Assembly (NCBI RefSeq): GCF_029892565.1
Contig: NZ_JARXVH010000032.1
Span: 1-64,000 of the forward strand
Direction of reading: 5' to 3'
Origin: Streptomyces pseudovenezuelae
Lineage (GTDB): Bacteria > Actinomycetota > Actinomycetes > Streptomycetales > Streptomycetaceae
DNA: 64,000 nt
Shown piece after piece: positions 51,844 through 59,769 of the stretch. The notes below the pieces were generated by a model. The model had not been told where the DNA came from, made no database searches, and saw only the letters and a list, made by a program, of their open reading frames with translations. A program made the position numbers and the translations under genes. Positions within the stretch are counted from its first letter, which is position 1; every line of letters starts with the position of its first letter.

Positions 51844-51882
51844 CGTCGAGGGACGGGGAGTGTTCTCCTCCGTCCCTCGACG
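51844..51882. terminator. terminator between HAD phosphatase and KAS III operon
   Basis: Perfect 13-bp arms CGTCGAGGGACGG/CCGTCCCTCGACG with a 13-base loop, between convergent transcription units. It can serve both. Confidence 0.85.
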
Positions 51883-51894
51883 TGTGTGCCGGCT

Positions 51895-52050
51895 TCAGTC
51901 GATGCTCCGGCAGATGTGCGGTTCCAACCAGGCGTCCTCGCTGTCGCCCGCGAGACGGAGAAGGGGTGCCTTCGCCCGTGGAGCTGTGGCGGGTGTCCTT
52001 CTGGCCATGGCCGGGACGGTCTTGTCTTTTCTCACCCTGCGCTGTCTCAT
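51895..52050 (-). CDS. 51-residue peptide downstream of KAS III
   Basis: Short ORF with a good ribosome binding site (GAGGTGAGCGAA before ATG). It starts MRQRRVRKDKTVPAMARRTP and ends EDAWLEPHICRSID; the N-terminal half is strongly basic and the C-terminal half acidic with a single Cys. It lies 45 bases after the KAS III stop and 12 bases before the terminator, so it would be the last gene of the afsA-like operon. No family recognised. Third positions are only moderately GC-rich. It could be a small partner protein or a precursor peptide. Confidence 0.5.
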   Translation of the reverse strand: MRQRRVRKDKTVPAMARRTPATAPRAKAPLLRLAGDSEDAWLEPHICRSID

Positions 52051-52095
52051 TTCGCTCACCTCTAGGATGTTCGTCTGTGTCGGGGTCGGCTGCCG

Positions 52096-53178
52096 CTAGC
52101 GCGCCCCCACCAGCACCGGGGCGGACACGCGTTCCCGGGCCGGGCGGGCGTGCCGGGTCGGTGCCCAGCGCAGCAGGGCCGAGCCGACCGACATCCCGCC
52201 GCCGAAGGCCGACAGGACGGTGAGGTCGCCCTCCGTGAACAGGCCGCGCCGGTGGGCCAGATCGAGGGTGATCGGGACGGACGCGGCACCCGTGTTGCCG
52301 TGCAGGGCGAGGGCCAGGTGCATGCGGGCCGCGTCCAGGCCGAGGGCGGGCCAGACCTCGGCGAGCATCACGCCGTTGGCCTGGTGCGGGACGAAGTGCC
52401 GGACCGCGCGGCCGGGTACGCCCGCCTTCGCCAGCAACTCGTGGATCGCGCCGGGCAGGTTGTCGTGCACGAAGCCGCGGACGCCGCGTCCGTCCATCGT
52501 GAACCAGTGCGCGCCCTCCGCCAGCGTGTCCGCCGACGCCGGCCGCCTGCTGCCGCCCGCCGGCACGCTGATCAGCCGGTGCTGGTCGCCCCGGGTGGTC
52601 AGGCTGGTGACGAGGGAGCCGGTCCCGGCGGGCACCGGACCGAGGACCACCGCGCCGGCGCCGTCACCGAACAGGATGGCCGTCTTGCGGTCGGCCGTGT
52701 CGAGGATGCGGGAGTAGACGTCCGCACCGATGACCAGGGCATACGGGCCTTGCACGGCCGGGCGGTCCGCGTCGGCCGCGTCCGCTCGCAGCATGCGGTC
52801 CGCCGCTGTGAGCGCGAACATGAAGCCGCTGCATACCGAGTTGACGTCGAAGGCGGCGGCCCGGCGGGCGCCGATGAGGTCGGTGACGATGGCCGCGGTG
52901 GCGGGTTGGGGGTGGTCGGGGGTGGAGGTGGCGACGACGACGTACGACACCTGATCCGGCGTCAGTCCGGCCTGCTCAAGCGCCCGTTGGGCGGCCCGGG
53001 CGGCGAGGTCCGAGGTGGCCTCGTGCGGGGCGGCGCGGTGTCGTCGTCGTATGCCGGTCTTGTGCTCGATCCACTCGGCGGTCACCCCCGCCGCCGCGCC
53101 GACCTCTTCGTTGCCGACGACCGTGGCGGGCAGGTAGGAGCCGGTGGCGATGATGCCGATCGAGGTGCTGGTGTTCAT
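52096..53178 (-). CDS. beta-ketoacyl-ACP synthase III (FabH-like)
   Basis: 360-residue KAS III. The catalytic triad is visible: Cys116 in DVNSVCSGFMFAL, His265 in FVPHQANG and Asn295 in LHGNTGAAS. GDGAGAVVLGP and the C-terminal FGGGMSVGSALLRW are also in place. It should condense an acyl-CoA with malonyl-ACP or transfer an acyl group, giving a beta-ketoacyl product. The stretch after the usual FabH C-terminus (about 25 residues) is Pro/Arg-rich. It is the fourth gene of the afsA-like - ABM-like - unknown - KAS III string, 42 bases after the preceding gene. A pathway-specific rather than housekeeping role is suggested by the cluster. Confidence 0.94.
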   Translation of the reverse strand: MNTSTSIGIIATGSYLPATVVGNEEVGAAAGVTAEWIEHKTGIRRRHRAAPHEATSDLAARAAQRALEQAGLTPDQVSYVVVATSTPDHPQPATAAIVTDLIGARRAAAFDVNSVCSGFMFALTAADRMLRADAADADRPAVQGPYALVIGADVYSRILDTADRKTAILFGDGAGAVVLGPVPAGTGSLVTSLTTRGDQHRLISVPAGGSRRPASADTLAEGAHWFTMDGRGVRGFVHDNLPGAIHELLAKAGVPGRAVRHFVPHQANGVMLAEVWPALGLDAARMHLALALHGNTGAASVPITLDLAHRRGLFTEGDLTVLSAFGGGMSVGSALLRWAPTRHARPARERVSAPVLVGAR

Positions 53179-53220
53179 GCGTCTCTCCTGAGTTGGCGAT
53201 GAACTACTGGACTGGAAAGG

Positions 53221-54144
53221 TCAGTTCGCCGGACCCGTCGTGAACTCGCCGAAGCTCGGGCCTCGCATCTTCAGTTGGGCGTGGATGTCGCCGCCGAGGC
53301 CGAAGTGGCCGATGGCGCCGCCGTAGTTCTGCTGGTAGCTCATCCACAGCACGACCACGTTGATCACGCGGTTGGCTCCCGGAGTGCCGGGCGCCGGGAA
53401 GGGGTTGGGCAGGGTGGCGCGGTAGTGGGCCATGCCGTTGCTGTCGCTGATGAACGCGTTGGGCACGCCGAGCGGGCCGGGGCGGGTCGGGCCCGCCGGG
53501 TCGAGGTCGTGCTCGCGCAGCGACATCACGGTGTAGAGGCTGTCGGGGATCAGGCCGGTGAAGGCGAACGAGAAGTCGGCGCCACGCCGGTGCGCCGGCA
53601 CATGCACCTCCAACTGGCCCCGGGCCTTGACCCATTGGCCCAGCGTGATGGGCTCGCGCACCTTGGGCCCGTCCTCCTCCCGCAGATCCGGGATGGGGGC
53701 GCCGTGCAGCGGATAGCTCGGTCGCCGCACGTCGTGCGCGTCCGGCCGCTGCTCCGGCGCGAACAGCATCGGGTAGTTGTTGCAGGGCAGCGGCAACGGC
53801 AGTGTGTACAGCTGGACTTGGGCGTCCGGCCCGGTCGGGTCGGCGAAGTCCAGCTCGCGGACGACGTCGTAGGGCAGGTTGGTGCCGAGCGGGGGCAGCG
53901 GACTGTCCGGGGAGACCACCGCACTCCCCCACTCGGAGACGGTGGCGCCGTCCGGGCCGGGGCGGTTGACGCGTCCGACGACGACGAAGTCACCGTTCGC
54001 GTCGACGATTTCGCTGGGCGGGTAGAGGGGGCCCTGGGTGGTGACGCTCAGGTCGTAGGTGCGGGTCATGGGGGTCGCGGGGGCCGGCGTCTCAGGGACG
54101 ACGGCCCGCTCGGACGCGGTGGTCAGGTCGGGTGCGATGGTCAT
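53221..54144 (-). CDS. protein of unknown function in the KAS III operon
   Basis: 307 residues, no signal peptide or membrane segment, and no family I can name. After a Thr/Ala/Pro-rich start, it has beta-rich segments such as TRTYDLSVTTQGPLYPPSEIVDANGDFVVVGRV, VQLYTLPLPLPCNNYPMLFAPEQRPDAHD, DFSFAFTGLIPDSLYTVMSL and the Gly-rich end NYGGAIGHFGLGGDIHAQLKMRGPSFGEF. The FTGLIPDSLYTV phrase resembles loops of beta-sandwich domains. AAGGAG stands before the ATG. It lies between the ABM-like gene and KAS III, so it probably acts on the same product, as binding protein, cyclase-like factor or enzyme. Confidence 0.85.
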   Translation of the reverse strand: MTIAPDLTTASERAVVPETPAPATPMTRTYDLSVTTQGPLYPPSEIVDANGDFVVVGRVNRPGPDGATVSEWGSAVVSPDSPLPPLGTNLPYDVVRELDFADPTGPDAQVQLYTLPLPLPCNNYPMLFAPEQRPDAHDVRRPSYPLHGAPIPDLREEDGPKVREPITLGQWVKARGQLEVHVPAHRRGADFSFAFTGLIPDSLYTVMSLREHDLDPAGPTRPGPLGVPNAFISDSNGMAHYRATLPNPFPAPGTPGANRVINVVVLWMSYQQNYGGAIGHFGLGGDIHAQLKMRGPSFGEFTTGPAN

Positions 54145-54279
54145 GTCGGGTGCTCCTTCGCCGGTGCGAAGCCGATACGAACGGCCGGCCGCGGGACGCC
54201 TTGCTCGATGCACCTCGGTGCACAGGGGGGTTCCGCGACCGGCCGTGGGAGGAGGGGAGCCGGTTGAGCCGGGCCGGGA

Positions 54280-54906
54280 TCAGGCGGTGAAGCGCTCGTA
54301 GATGCGGGTGTACAGGCCGTTGTCGCCTCCGGTGATGTAGGTGTCGCCGGCCTCGCGGACGATCTGCTGGTAGCGCGGGGAGGTGAAGGCCTCCAGGTAC
54401 TTCGCCGGGTCCGCGTCGAAGCCGGACACGAACATCACGCCGGGCTCGGTGCTGGCCAGCGAGTGGAACGCCTGGAAGCTGACGACCTCTTCGGAGGTGC
54501 GGACGACGTCGAAGATGGTCTCCTCGCGCCAGGCGCGGTACTGCCGGTAGACCCGCGGCACGACCTCGACGTGCCGCATCTGCACGTACCGGGTGTCGGG
54601 CAGCGCGCCCGCGGCCGGCTTGGGCGCCTCGACGAACTGCAGGAACTGGCGGCGGAAGTCGCCCTCGCCCAGCGGGCCGACGGCCTCCCACAGCTTCCAC
54701 CAGTCGGCGCGCAGCTCCTCCATCCGCTCGAAGCCCTCCAGCGGGGCGAGTTCGAGGACGGAGTTGCTCTCCAGACCGCGGTAGAGGATGCGGCCCGCGA
54801 ACCCGGCGGCGTCGTTGTGCGCCTGCCAGGCCTCGGCGACGGCGTCGATCTGCTCGGGCTTGGCGAAGAGCTCGGTGGCGGTGATGAGGGCGGCGGAAGC
54901 GGACAT
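54280..54906 (-). CDS. ABM-like alpha/beta-barrel protein (tandem domain)
   Basis: 208 residues that look like two dimeric alpha/beta-barrel units. Unit 1: ATELFAKPEQIDAVAEAWQAHNDAAGFAGRILYRGLESNSVLELAPLEGFERMEEL, the pattern of antibiotic-biosynthesis-monooxygenase domains. Unit 2: SFQAFHSLASTEPGVMFVSGFDADPAKYLEAFTSPRYQQIVREAG. Such proteins act as cofactor-free oxygenases, cyclases or decarboxylase-like enzymes on polyketides. AAGGAGAACAACC precedes the ATG. It is the second gene of the string starting with the AfsA-like gene. Assignment rests on pattern recognition, not on catalytic residues. Confidence 0.65.
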   Translation of the reverse strand: MSASAALITATELFAKPEQIDAVAEAWQAHNDAAGFAGRILYRGLESNSVLELAPLEGFERMEELRADWWKLWEAVGPLGEGDFRRQFLQFVEAPKPAAGALPDTRYVQMRHVEVVPRVYRQYRAWREETIFDVVRTSEEVVSFQAFHSLASTEPGVMFVSGFDADPAKYLEAFTSPRYQQIVREAGDTYITGGDNGLYTRIYERFTA

Positions 54907-55004
54907 GGTTGTTCTCCTTGGGTGAGGGGTGATGCCGGTCGTGGGGGTGGTGCGTGGTGAAGTGACGTGTCTGCGAAGGGAGTTGCGCGGTCGGCTCGAC
55001 CCGC

Positions 55005-55838
55005 TCAGGCGCCGACCAGCACCGGCTGTCCGGCCTTGGTGCCCGCGCCCGCCGCCGTGGCCCCCGCCGCCACGGCCGCCTGCGTCGCCGTACGTACCGT
55101 GTGTTCGACCGCGAGGCGTGCCCGGCGGTGCTCCTTGGCCTCGATGACCGGGCTGTCGAAGGCCGTGTAGGTCACCGTGGTGATCGAGGCGCGGCGGCCG
55201 GCCTGGTGGAGGGAGATCTCCGCGGCGAAGGAGAGCCGGTCCGGGTCGTCGGTCTCGGCGCGGAGCGAGTGGTAGACGACGGTGGCGTCGACCGGGAAGA
55301 GGAAGTTCTCGAAGTCGGTGTTCAGCGACTCGATGACGTAGTAGTACGAGCGGTCCAGGTACCGGGAGGCGTGGTAGCGCTCGCTGACCGCGAGGAACAT
55401 CTGGCGGGCGGCCTCGACGGCGACCATGCCCTGGACGTGCTCCCCGGTCTGGTGGTCGATGAGCAGCTCGTTGTCGTTGTGCACCCGCAGGGTCGCGGAG
55501 AACAGGTCCTCGCCGTCCCGCCGCAGGTCGGCTATGAGGGTGTTGCAGCTTCGGTGTTTGTGGGCCTCGCCGCTCCCGGCGAGCGCCGGCGCCCGGTAGT
55601 CGAGGTCCAACCGGTCGGCTAGGCCGAGGAGTTGGGCCTGGCCGCGGACGAGCTCCCATTCCTCGACGGTGACGCCCTGTCCGGCGCGGACCAGGATCGG
55701 CCGGGTGTCCCAGGAGTACACGCCGAGGCGCATCTCCTCGACGAACTGCGTGACGGTGAGGACGTCGTCCTGTGCGGCGAACCCGACGAAACGGTCGCCG
55801 ACGATCAGCAGGGTGCGGGGGGTCGCTGTGGCTGACAT
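55005..55838 (-). CDS. AfsA-like hotdog domain protein
   Basis: 277-residue protein with an AfsA-type hotdog signature at about 90-150: HKHRSCNTLIADL, then LLIDHQTGEHVQGMVAVEAARQMFLAV (Glu133, His134, Glu142, Arg145), compare D-H-x-x-x-H-V-x-G-M-x-x-x-E-A-A-R-Q in AfsA/ScbA. AfsA enzymes condense a beta-ketoacyl-ACP with dihydroxyacetone phosphate to start gamma-butyrolactone synthesis; others serve in product clusters. The first 70 residues (TLLIVGDRFVGFAA ... VEEMRLGVYSW) differ from classical AfsA. AAGGAG precedes the ATG. First gene of a four- or five-gene operon, divergent from a TetR gene with shared operators. Confidence 0.78.
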   Translation of the reverse strand: MSATATPRTLLIVGDRFVGFAAQDDVLTVTQFVEEMRLGVYSWDTRPILVRAGQGVTVEEWELVRGQAQLLGLADRLDLDYRAPALAGSGEAHKHRSCNTLIADLRRDGEDLFSATLRVHNDNELLIDHQTGEHVQGMVAVEAARQMFLAVSERYHASRYLDRSYYYVIESLNTDFENFLFPVDATVVYHSLRAETDDPDRLSFAAEISLHQAGRRASITTVTYTAFDSPVIEAKEHRRARLAVEHTVRTATQAAVAAGATAAGAGTKAGQPVLVGA

Positions 55839-56030
55839 GCGTTTCTCCTTGGTGGGGATACAGCTGTCGCTGGTCGCTTCTCGCTTGCAGAGGCCTGCCG
55901 CCTTCGCCGATGCCGGTACCTGCCGACTTCCAACGGGCTTGCTCCTACCGGCTCATGACGGTTTCCTGCCGGTTTCTGCCGGTGTGGCGGGGCCGATGTG
56001 AAGAACGTAGAGGAGTCCGGGCGAGAACGC

Positions 56031-56068
56031 AACCATCTAGTTGGTTTTTCAGAACTATCCAGTTGGTT
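56031..56068. promoter_or_regulatory. two TetR operators, AACCATCTAGTTGGTT type
   Basis: AACCATCTAGTTGGTT (56031-56046) and AACTATCCAGTTGGTT (56053-56068) lie in direct orientation 22 bases apart, between the divergent afsA-like and tetR genes. Each is an imperfect palindrome (AACCA/TGGTT halves). An almost identical site lies before the SDR gene. Confidence 0.8.
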
Positions 56069-56091
56069 TCACGGTGGACTACGCTCGCCCC

Positions 56092-56694
56092 ATGGCTGAG
56101 ACACCCAAGGGACAGCAGACCCGCGCCAAGCTTCTGGAGGCCGCCCAGGCGGAGTTCTCCGAGCACGGTCTCGCCGGTGCGCGCGTGGACCGCATCGCCG
56201 AGCGCTCCGGCGTCAACAAGCAGCGGATCTATGCCTACTTCGGCAACAAGGAAGCCCTGTTCGCGGCCGTGATGAGCAAGGTGTACGCCCACATGTCCGA
56301 GGTCGTGCCGATCCCGACCACGGAGGAGGGCCTGCGCTCCTACGTCGGCGAGGTCTTCGACTACCACCGCCGGTCCGACCTGGTGCGCCTGCTGGCCTGG
56401 GAGGGACTGCACTACGGGGCCGGCCCGATCCCGGACGAGAAGGAACGCGAGGCGTACTACGTCCACAAGACGGCCGCCCTCAGCCTCGCCCTGGGCATCG
56501 ACGACCCGTCGGCGGCGGCCCGCGTCCTCATCATCCTGGTCGGCATCGCCTCCTGGCCGTTCATCGTGCCCCAGCAGCGCCGGCTGATGCTCGGCCCGGA
56601 CGGGGACACGGAGTCGGGGTGGGCGCTGCTGCGGACCAGCGTGGTGGCGCACGGTCACTCGATCATCGACAACGTGCTGCAGGGCTCGGTCTGA
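56092..56694 (+). CDS. TetR-family cluster repressor
   Basis: 200-residue TetR regulator with HTH TRAKLLEAAQAEFSEHGLAGARVDRIAERSGVNKQRIYAYFGNKEALFAAVM (about 10-60); the KQRIYAYFGNKE stretch resembles AcrR/RutR-type proteins. The C-terminal domain has RLLAWEGLHYGAG. ATG is chosen; upstream codons overlap the operators. Two copies of an AACCATCTAGTTGGTT-like site in front of it and one before the SDR gene downstream suggest it controls itself, the afsA-like operon and the SDR-tautomerase-MFS operon. Confidence 0.93.
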   Translation: MAETPKGQQTRAKLLEAAQAEFSEHGLAGARVDRIAERSGVNKQRIYAYFGNKEALFAAVMSKVYAHMSEVVPIPTTEEGLRSYVGEVFDYHRRSDLVRLLAWEGLHYGAGPIPDEKEREAYYVHKTAALSLALGIDDPSAAARVLIILVGIASWPFIVPQQRRLMLGPDGDTESGWALLRTSVVAHGHSIIDNVLQGSV

Positions 56695-56812
56695 GGCGGG
56701 GCGCCCCGCGGTAACACAGGGTTTCGGTAAGGGAGTTCGGGCTGTTCCGGGCTCCCTTTCTGCTGGTCGGAGGCCGTCCAGGAGGGCGATCCCGGGGGTC
56801 GGCGCCACAGAA

Positions 56813-56828
56813 AACCAACTAGATGGTT
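56813..56828. promoter_or_regulatory. third TetR operator, before the SDR operon
   Basis: AACCAACTAGATGGTT is the exact reverse complement of the first operator at 56031; identity extends to GCAACCATCTAGTTGGTTTT. It is 122 bases before the SDR start codon. Confidence 0.8.
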
Positions 56829-56950
56829 GCGGCAGCTCCCGAACCCGGCTACCTTCTTCATCACCAGGCCGGAACCGCTCCGTTCGGACCGTCCGGGTTG
56901 ATCTGACGCATCGTCAACTGGGGGCGCAGCCCCGGAGATTCGAGGACCCC

Positions 56951-57775
56951 GTGGACACCGTCACCGCCCCCTCCCCCGCCGACCCGGCCGTCCGGAAGAC
57001 CCCCGTCATCGTCGTCAGCGGAGCAACCGGCGGTATGGGCGCCGCCGTGGTCGAGGAGCTCGCCCGTTCCGACGCCACCGTCGCCCTGCTCGGCCGGGAC
57101 GCGGCCCGTCTGGACCGCGTCCGGCGCCAGATCGACGCCCGCACCGGCGGTACCGGCCGGCTCGTGACGTACGAGACCGACATCAACGACACCGCTCAGG
57201 TCGACGCCACCGTCGACGCCCTGGTCGGCGAACTCGGCCGGGTGGACGGGCTCGTGCACACCGCGGGCGACGGTCCGCTGGCCCCGCTCGCCGAGACGAC
57301 CGACGCGATGTGGCAGGCCACGTTCAACGGCAAGCTGCTCGGCGCGGTCCGGCTCGTCCGGGCGCTGGCCGGTCCCCTGACCGCGGCCGGCGGCGGCTCG
57401 GTCGTGCTGGTCAGCGGGGTCTTCCGGAAGGACCCCGACCCGCTCTTCCCGGTGAACAGCGCGGTCAACGCGGCCGTCGCCGCCTTCGCGAAGTCCGTCT
57501 CCAAGGACCTCGGCCGCGCCGGGATCCGCGTCAACGTGCTCGACCCGGGCGCCGTACGCACCCCGCTGTGGGACGAGATCGCCAAGGCCATCGGCGACCG
57601 CACCGGCGCCACCGCCGAGGAGGTCAGCGCCCAGGTCGCCGACCGGACACCGCTCGGCACGCTCGCGGAGCCGGCCGACGTGGCCCGCCTCGCCGCCTTC
57701 CTGCTCTCCCCCGCCGCCCGGCACGTGGCCGGCGCCGCGATCACCCTCGACGGCGGAGCCTCGGCCGGCCTGTAG
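56951..57775 (+). CDS. SDR-fold protein lacking the YxxxK motif
   Basis: 274-residue short-chain dehydrogenase/reductase fold. The cofactor motif is SGATGGMG (23-30), with LLGRD after beta-2 pointing to NADP, HTAGDGPLAPL as the NAG region and VVLVSGVF with Ser155. Where YxxxK should stand, the sequence is FPVNSAVNAAVAAFAKS, aligning Asn169 and Asn173 with the catalytic Tyr and Lys. The fold and the C-terminal substrate loop are intact, so it may bind NADP(H) without classical catalysis or use another mechanism. GTG start with GAGGACCCC. First gene of SDR - tautomerase - MFS, behind a TetR operator. Confidence 0.9.
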   Translation: MDTVTAPSPADPAVRKTPVIVVSGATGGMGAAVVEELARSDATVALLGRDAARLDRVRRQIDARTGGTGRLVTYETDINDTAQVDATVDALVGELGRVDGLVHTAGDGPLAPLAETTDAMWQATFNGKLLGAVRLVRALAGPLTAAGGGSVVLVSGVFRKDPDPLFPVNSAVNAAVAAFAKSVSKDLGRAGIRVNVLDPGAVRTPLWDEIAKAIGDRTGATAEEVSAQVADRTPLGTLAEPADVARLAAFLLSPAARHVAGAAITLDGGASAGL

Positions 57776-57836
57776 CCCGGCCCGCCCCCTCGACTCGCAG
57801 CACCCTCAACTCTCGTACGACACAAGGAGCTTCGCC

Positions 57837-58067
57837 ATGCCCATCCTCACCATGACCACCTGGCCGAACCAGACCGACGAGAAGTGCCAGGAGCTGATCG
57901 AGGAGCTCACCGCCACGGTGCACCGCGTGATCGGCGCACCCCTCGACAAGATCACCGTCTACCTCCAGGAGATCCCGCAGAACCGCTGGGGCGAGGGCGG
58001 AGTACTCGGCACGAACCCCGAGTTCGCCGAACTCAGCCGCCGCCGAGCCGCGCCGGCCCAGGTCTGA
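57837..58067 (+). CDS. 4-oxalocrotonate tautomerase-family protein
   Basis: 76-residue tautomerase-superfamily subunit. After removal of Met1, Pro (MPILTMTTWPNQ) becomes the catalytic base, as in 4-OT and relatives. The helix EKCQELIEELTATVHRVIGAPLDKITVYLQEIPQNRWGEGGV follows the family pattern up to the W-G-x-G-G turn. Typical subunits form trimers of dimers or hexamers and isomerise enol/keto groups or add water. AAGGAGCTTCGCC precedes the ATG. It lies 61 bases after the SDR gene in the same operon. Confidence 0.92.
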   Translation: MPILTMTTWPNQTDEKCQELIEELTATVHRVIGAPLDKITVYLQEIPQNRWGEGGVLGTNPEFAELSRRRAAPAQV

Positions 58068-58147
58068 CCGCCCTCTCCCCTCCCCCCATCGCACCTGTTA
58101 TTTCTGCTCCCCCCACCCCAACTCGGCCTCTTTCAAGGAGAGTTCCC

Positions 58148-59590
58148 ATGGCCATCCTGACCCGGTCCGCGCGGACCGACCGGAGCGACCGGACCCCGGT
58201 CGTACCCGGCGGCGAACCGGCCTCGCCGCGCAGTTCCTCCCCCACCACCGTCCTCGCGGCGGCTCTGCTCGCCTTCTTCGTCATCTCCCTCGACGGCTCG
58301 GTCGTCAACGTGGCACTGCCCGCCATCTCCCACGACCTGCGCGGCTCGATGGCCGACCTGCAGTGGATCGTCGACGGCTACACCCTGATGTTCGCCGCGT
58401 TCATGCTGTCCGCGGGCACCTTCTCGGACCGGATCGGCGCCAGCCGGGCCTACGCCTGGGGGTTGGCCGCCTTCACCGTGGCGTCCCTGGCCTGCGGCAT
58501 CGCGCCCAACCTGGGCACGCTGATCGGCGCCCGCATGGTGCAGGGCGGGGCCGCCGCGCTGATGGTGCCGGCCTCGCTCGCGCTGATCCGGCAGACCTAC
58601 TCCGACCCGGGCAAGCGGGCGCGGGCCATCGCGATCTGGACGGCCGCGGGTTCCGTCGCGGTCGCCTTCGGACCGGTCATCGGCGGCATGCTCACCAGCG
58701 GGCTGAGCTGGCGGGCGGTGTTCTACCTGAACCTCCCGGTGGGCGCGATCGGACTCGCCCTGCTGACCCGGATCGCCCCCTCCGCGCGCCGTGCCGCGCC
58801 GGTCGACCTGTTCGGCCAGCTGTCGGTGGTGGCCTCGCTCGCCGGTCTGACGTACGCCGTGATCGAGGGCGGCCGCGCGGGCTGGAGCAGCCCCGACGTG
58901 CTGGCCACGCTGGCGCTGTCGGCGGTCGCGACGGTGACGTTCGTCCTGACGCAGTCCCGCCGCGAGCACCCGATGGTGCCGCTGAGCATCTTCAAGAACC
59001 GCACGGTCGTGGTCTGCCTGGCGGCCGGCTTCACCATCAACGCGGTGTTCTACGGCGCCATCTTCCTGCTCGGCATGTACTTCCAGCAGGTGCGCGGCGC
59101 CTCCCCGGTCAGCACCGGCGCGATGTTCATCCCGATGTGCGCGCTGATCTCCATCGTCAACATGGCGGGCGTCAAGCTCGCGGCCCGCAAGGGCGCGTGG
59201 GTGCCGATGACGATCGGGCAGCTGGTGATGGCGGCCGGTGCGCTGCTGATGCTCACGGTCACCTCCTCCACCTCGTACCTGATCCCGGTGCTGCTGCTGG
59301 TCCCGATCGGCCTGGGCGGCGGGCTCGCGGTGCCGTCGCTGACGGCGGCGATCCTGGAGAACATCGACGGCGAGCGGGCGGGCACGGCGGCCGCGGTACT
59401 CAACACCTTCCGGCAGGTGGGCAGTTGCATCGCGGTGGCGGCCTTCGGCGCGCTGATCGCGGACACGTCGCGCTTCCAGCACGGCTTCGACACGAGCTTT
59501 GTGATCAGCGTGGTGATGCTGCTCGTCACTGCCGTGGGCACGGCGGTTCTGCTGCCGCGGCTGACGAAGTCGACCGGCGGCAAGGCCTAG
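58148..59590 (+). CDS. MFS exporter (DHA2) of the cluster
   Basis: 480-residue DHA2-type transporter, about 14 helices. Helix 1 has LLAFFVISLDGSVVNVALPAISHDLRGS; motif A FSDRIGASRAYAWG, with Ser-Arg in place of the common Gly-Arg-Arg/Lys; motif C AAGSVAVAFGPVIGGMLTSGLSWR. A strong AAGGAGAGTTCCC ribosome binding site precedes the ATG. It is last in the SDR - tautomerase - MFS operon and is probably the exporter of the product, also giving self-resistance. A dispersed terminator-like repeat follows. Confidence 0.93.
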   Translation: MAILTRSARTDRSDRTPVVPGGEPASPRSSSPTTVLAAALLAFFVISLDGSVVNVALPAISHDLRGSMADLQWIVDGYTLMFAAFMLSAGTFSDRIGASRAYAWGLAAFTVASLACGIAPNLGTLIGARMVQGGAAALMVPASLALIRQTYSDPGKRARAIAIWTAAGSVAVAFGPVIGGMLTSGLSWRAVFYLNLPVGAIGLALLTRIAPSARRAAPVDLFGQLSVVASLAGLTYAVIEGGRAGWSSPDVLATLALSAVATVTFVLTQSRREHPMVPLSIFKNRTVVVCLAAGFTINAVFYGAIFLLGMYFQQVRGASPVSTGAMFIPMCALISIVNMAGVKLAARKGAWVPMTIGQLVMAAGALLMLTVTSSTSYLIPVLLLVPIGLGGGLAVPSLTAAILENIDGERAGTAAAVLNTFRQVGSCIAVAAFGALIADTSRFQHGFDTSFVISVVMLLVTAVGTAVLLPRLTKSTGGKA

Positions 59591-59635
59591 CCGCCTCGCC
59601 GCTTCGCTTGAGGCCGGTGATCGGCTGCGAGTTCG

Positions 59636-59685
59636 TTGTGGCTGGTCGCGCAGTTCCCCGCGCCCCTGAAGGGGCGCGGGGCTTC
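59636..59685 (+). terminator. dispersed Streptomyces-type hairpin repeat
   Basis: GTGGCTGGTCGCGCAGTTCC leads into a perfect 11-bp stem CCCCGCGCCCC-TGAA-GGGGCGCGGGG (59656-59681) and CTTCTG. From memory this is a common intergenic hairpin family in Streptomyces; here it ends the MFS operon. Confidence 0.75.
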
Positions 59686-59729
59686 TGTATGTCCGCAGGT
59701 CCGCCCTACTCCGGCAAAGTCGCGTTAAA

Positions 59730-59753
59730 AAACCTTCACGAAGGAATTTAAAT
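59730..59753 (+). promoter_or_regulatory. ARE-like operator site 2
   Basis: AAACCTTCACGAAGGAATTT followed by AAAT overlaps the probable -10 region (TTAAAT/TAAATA) of the carboxylase gene. It shares CCTTC-N-CGAAGGAATTT with the site at 50897-50920. Confidence 0.7.
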
Positions 59754-59769
59754 ACGGCATGCTGAGCCC

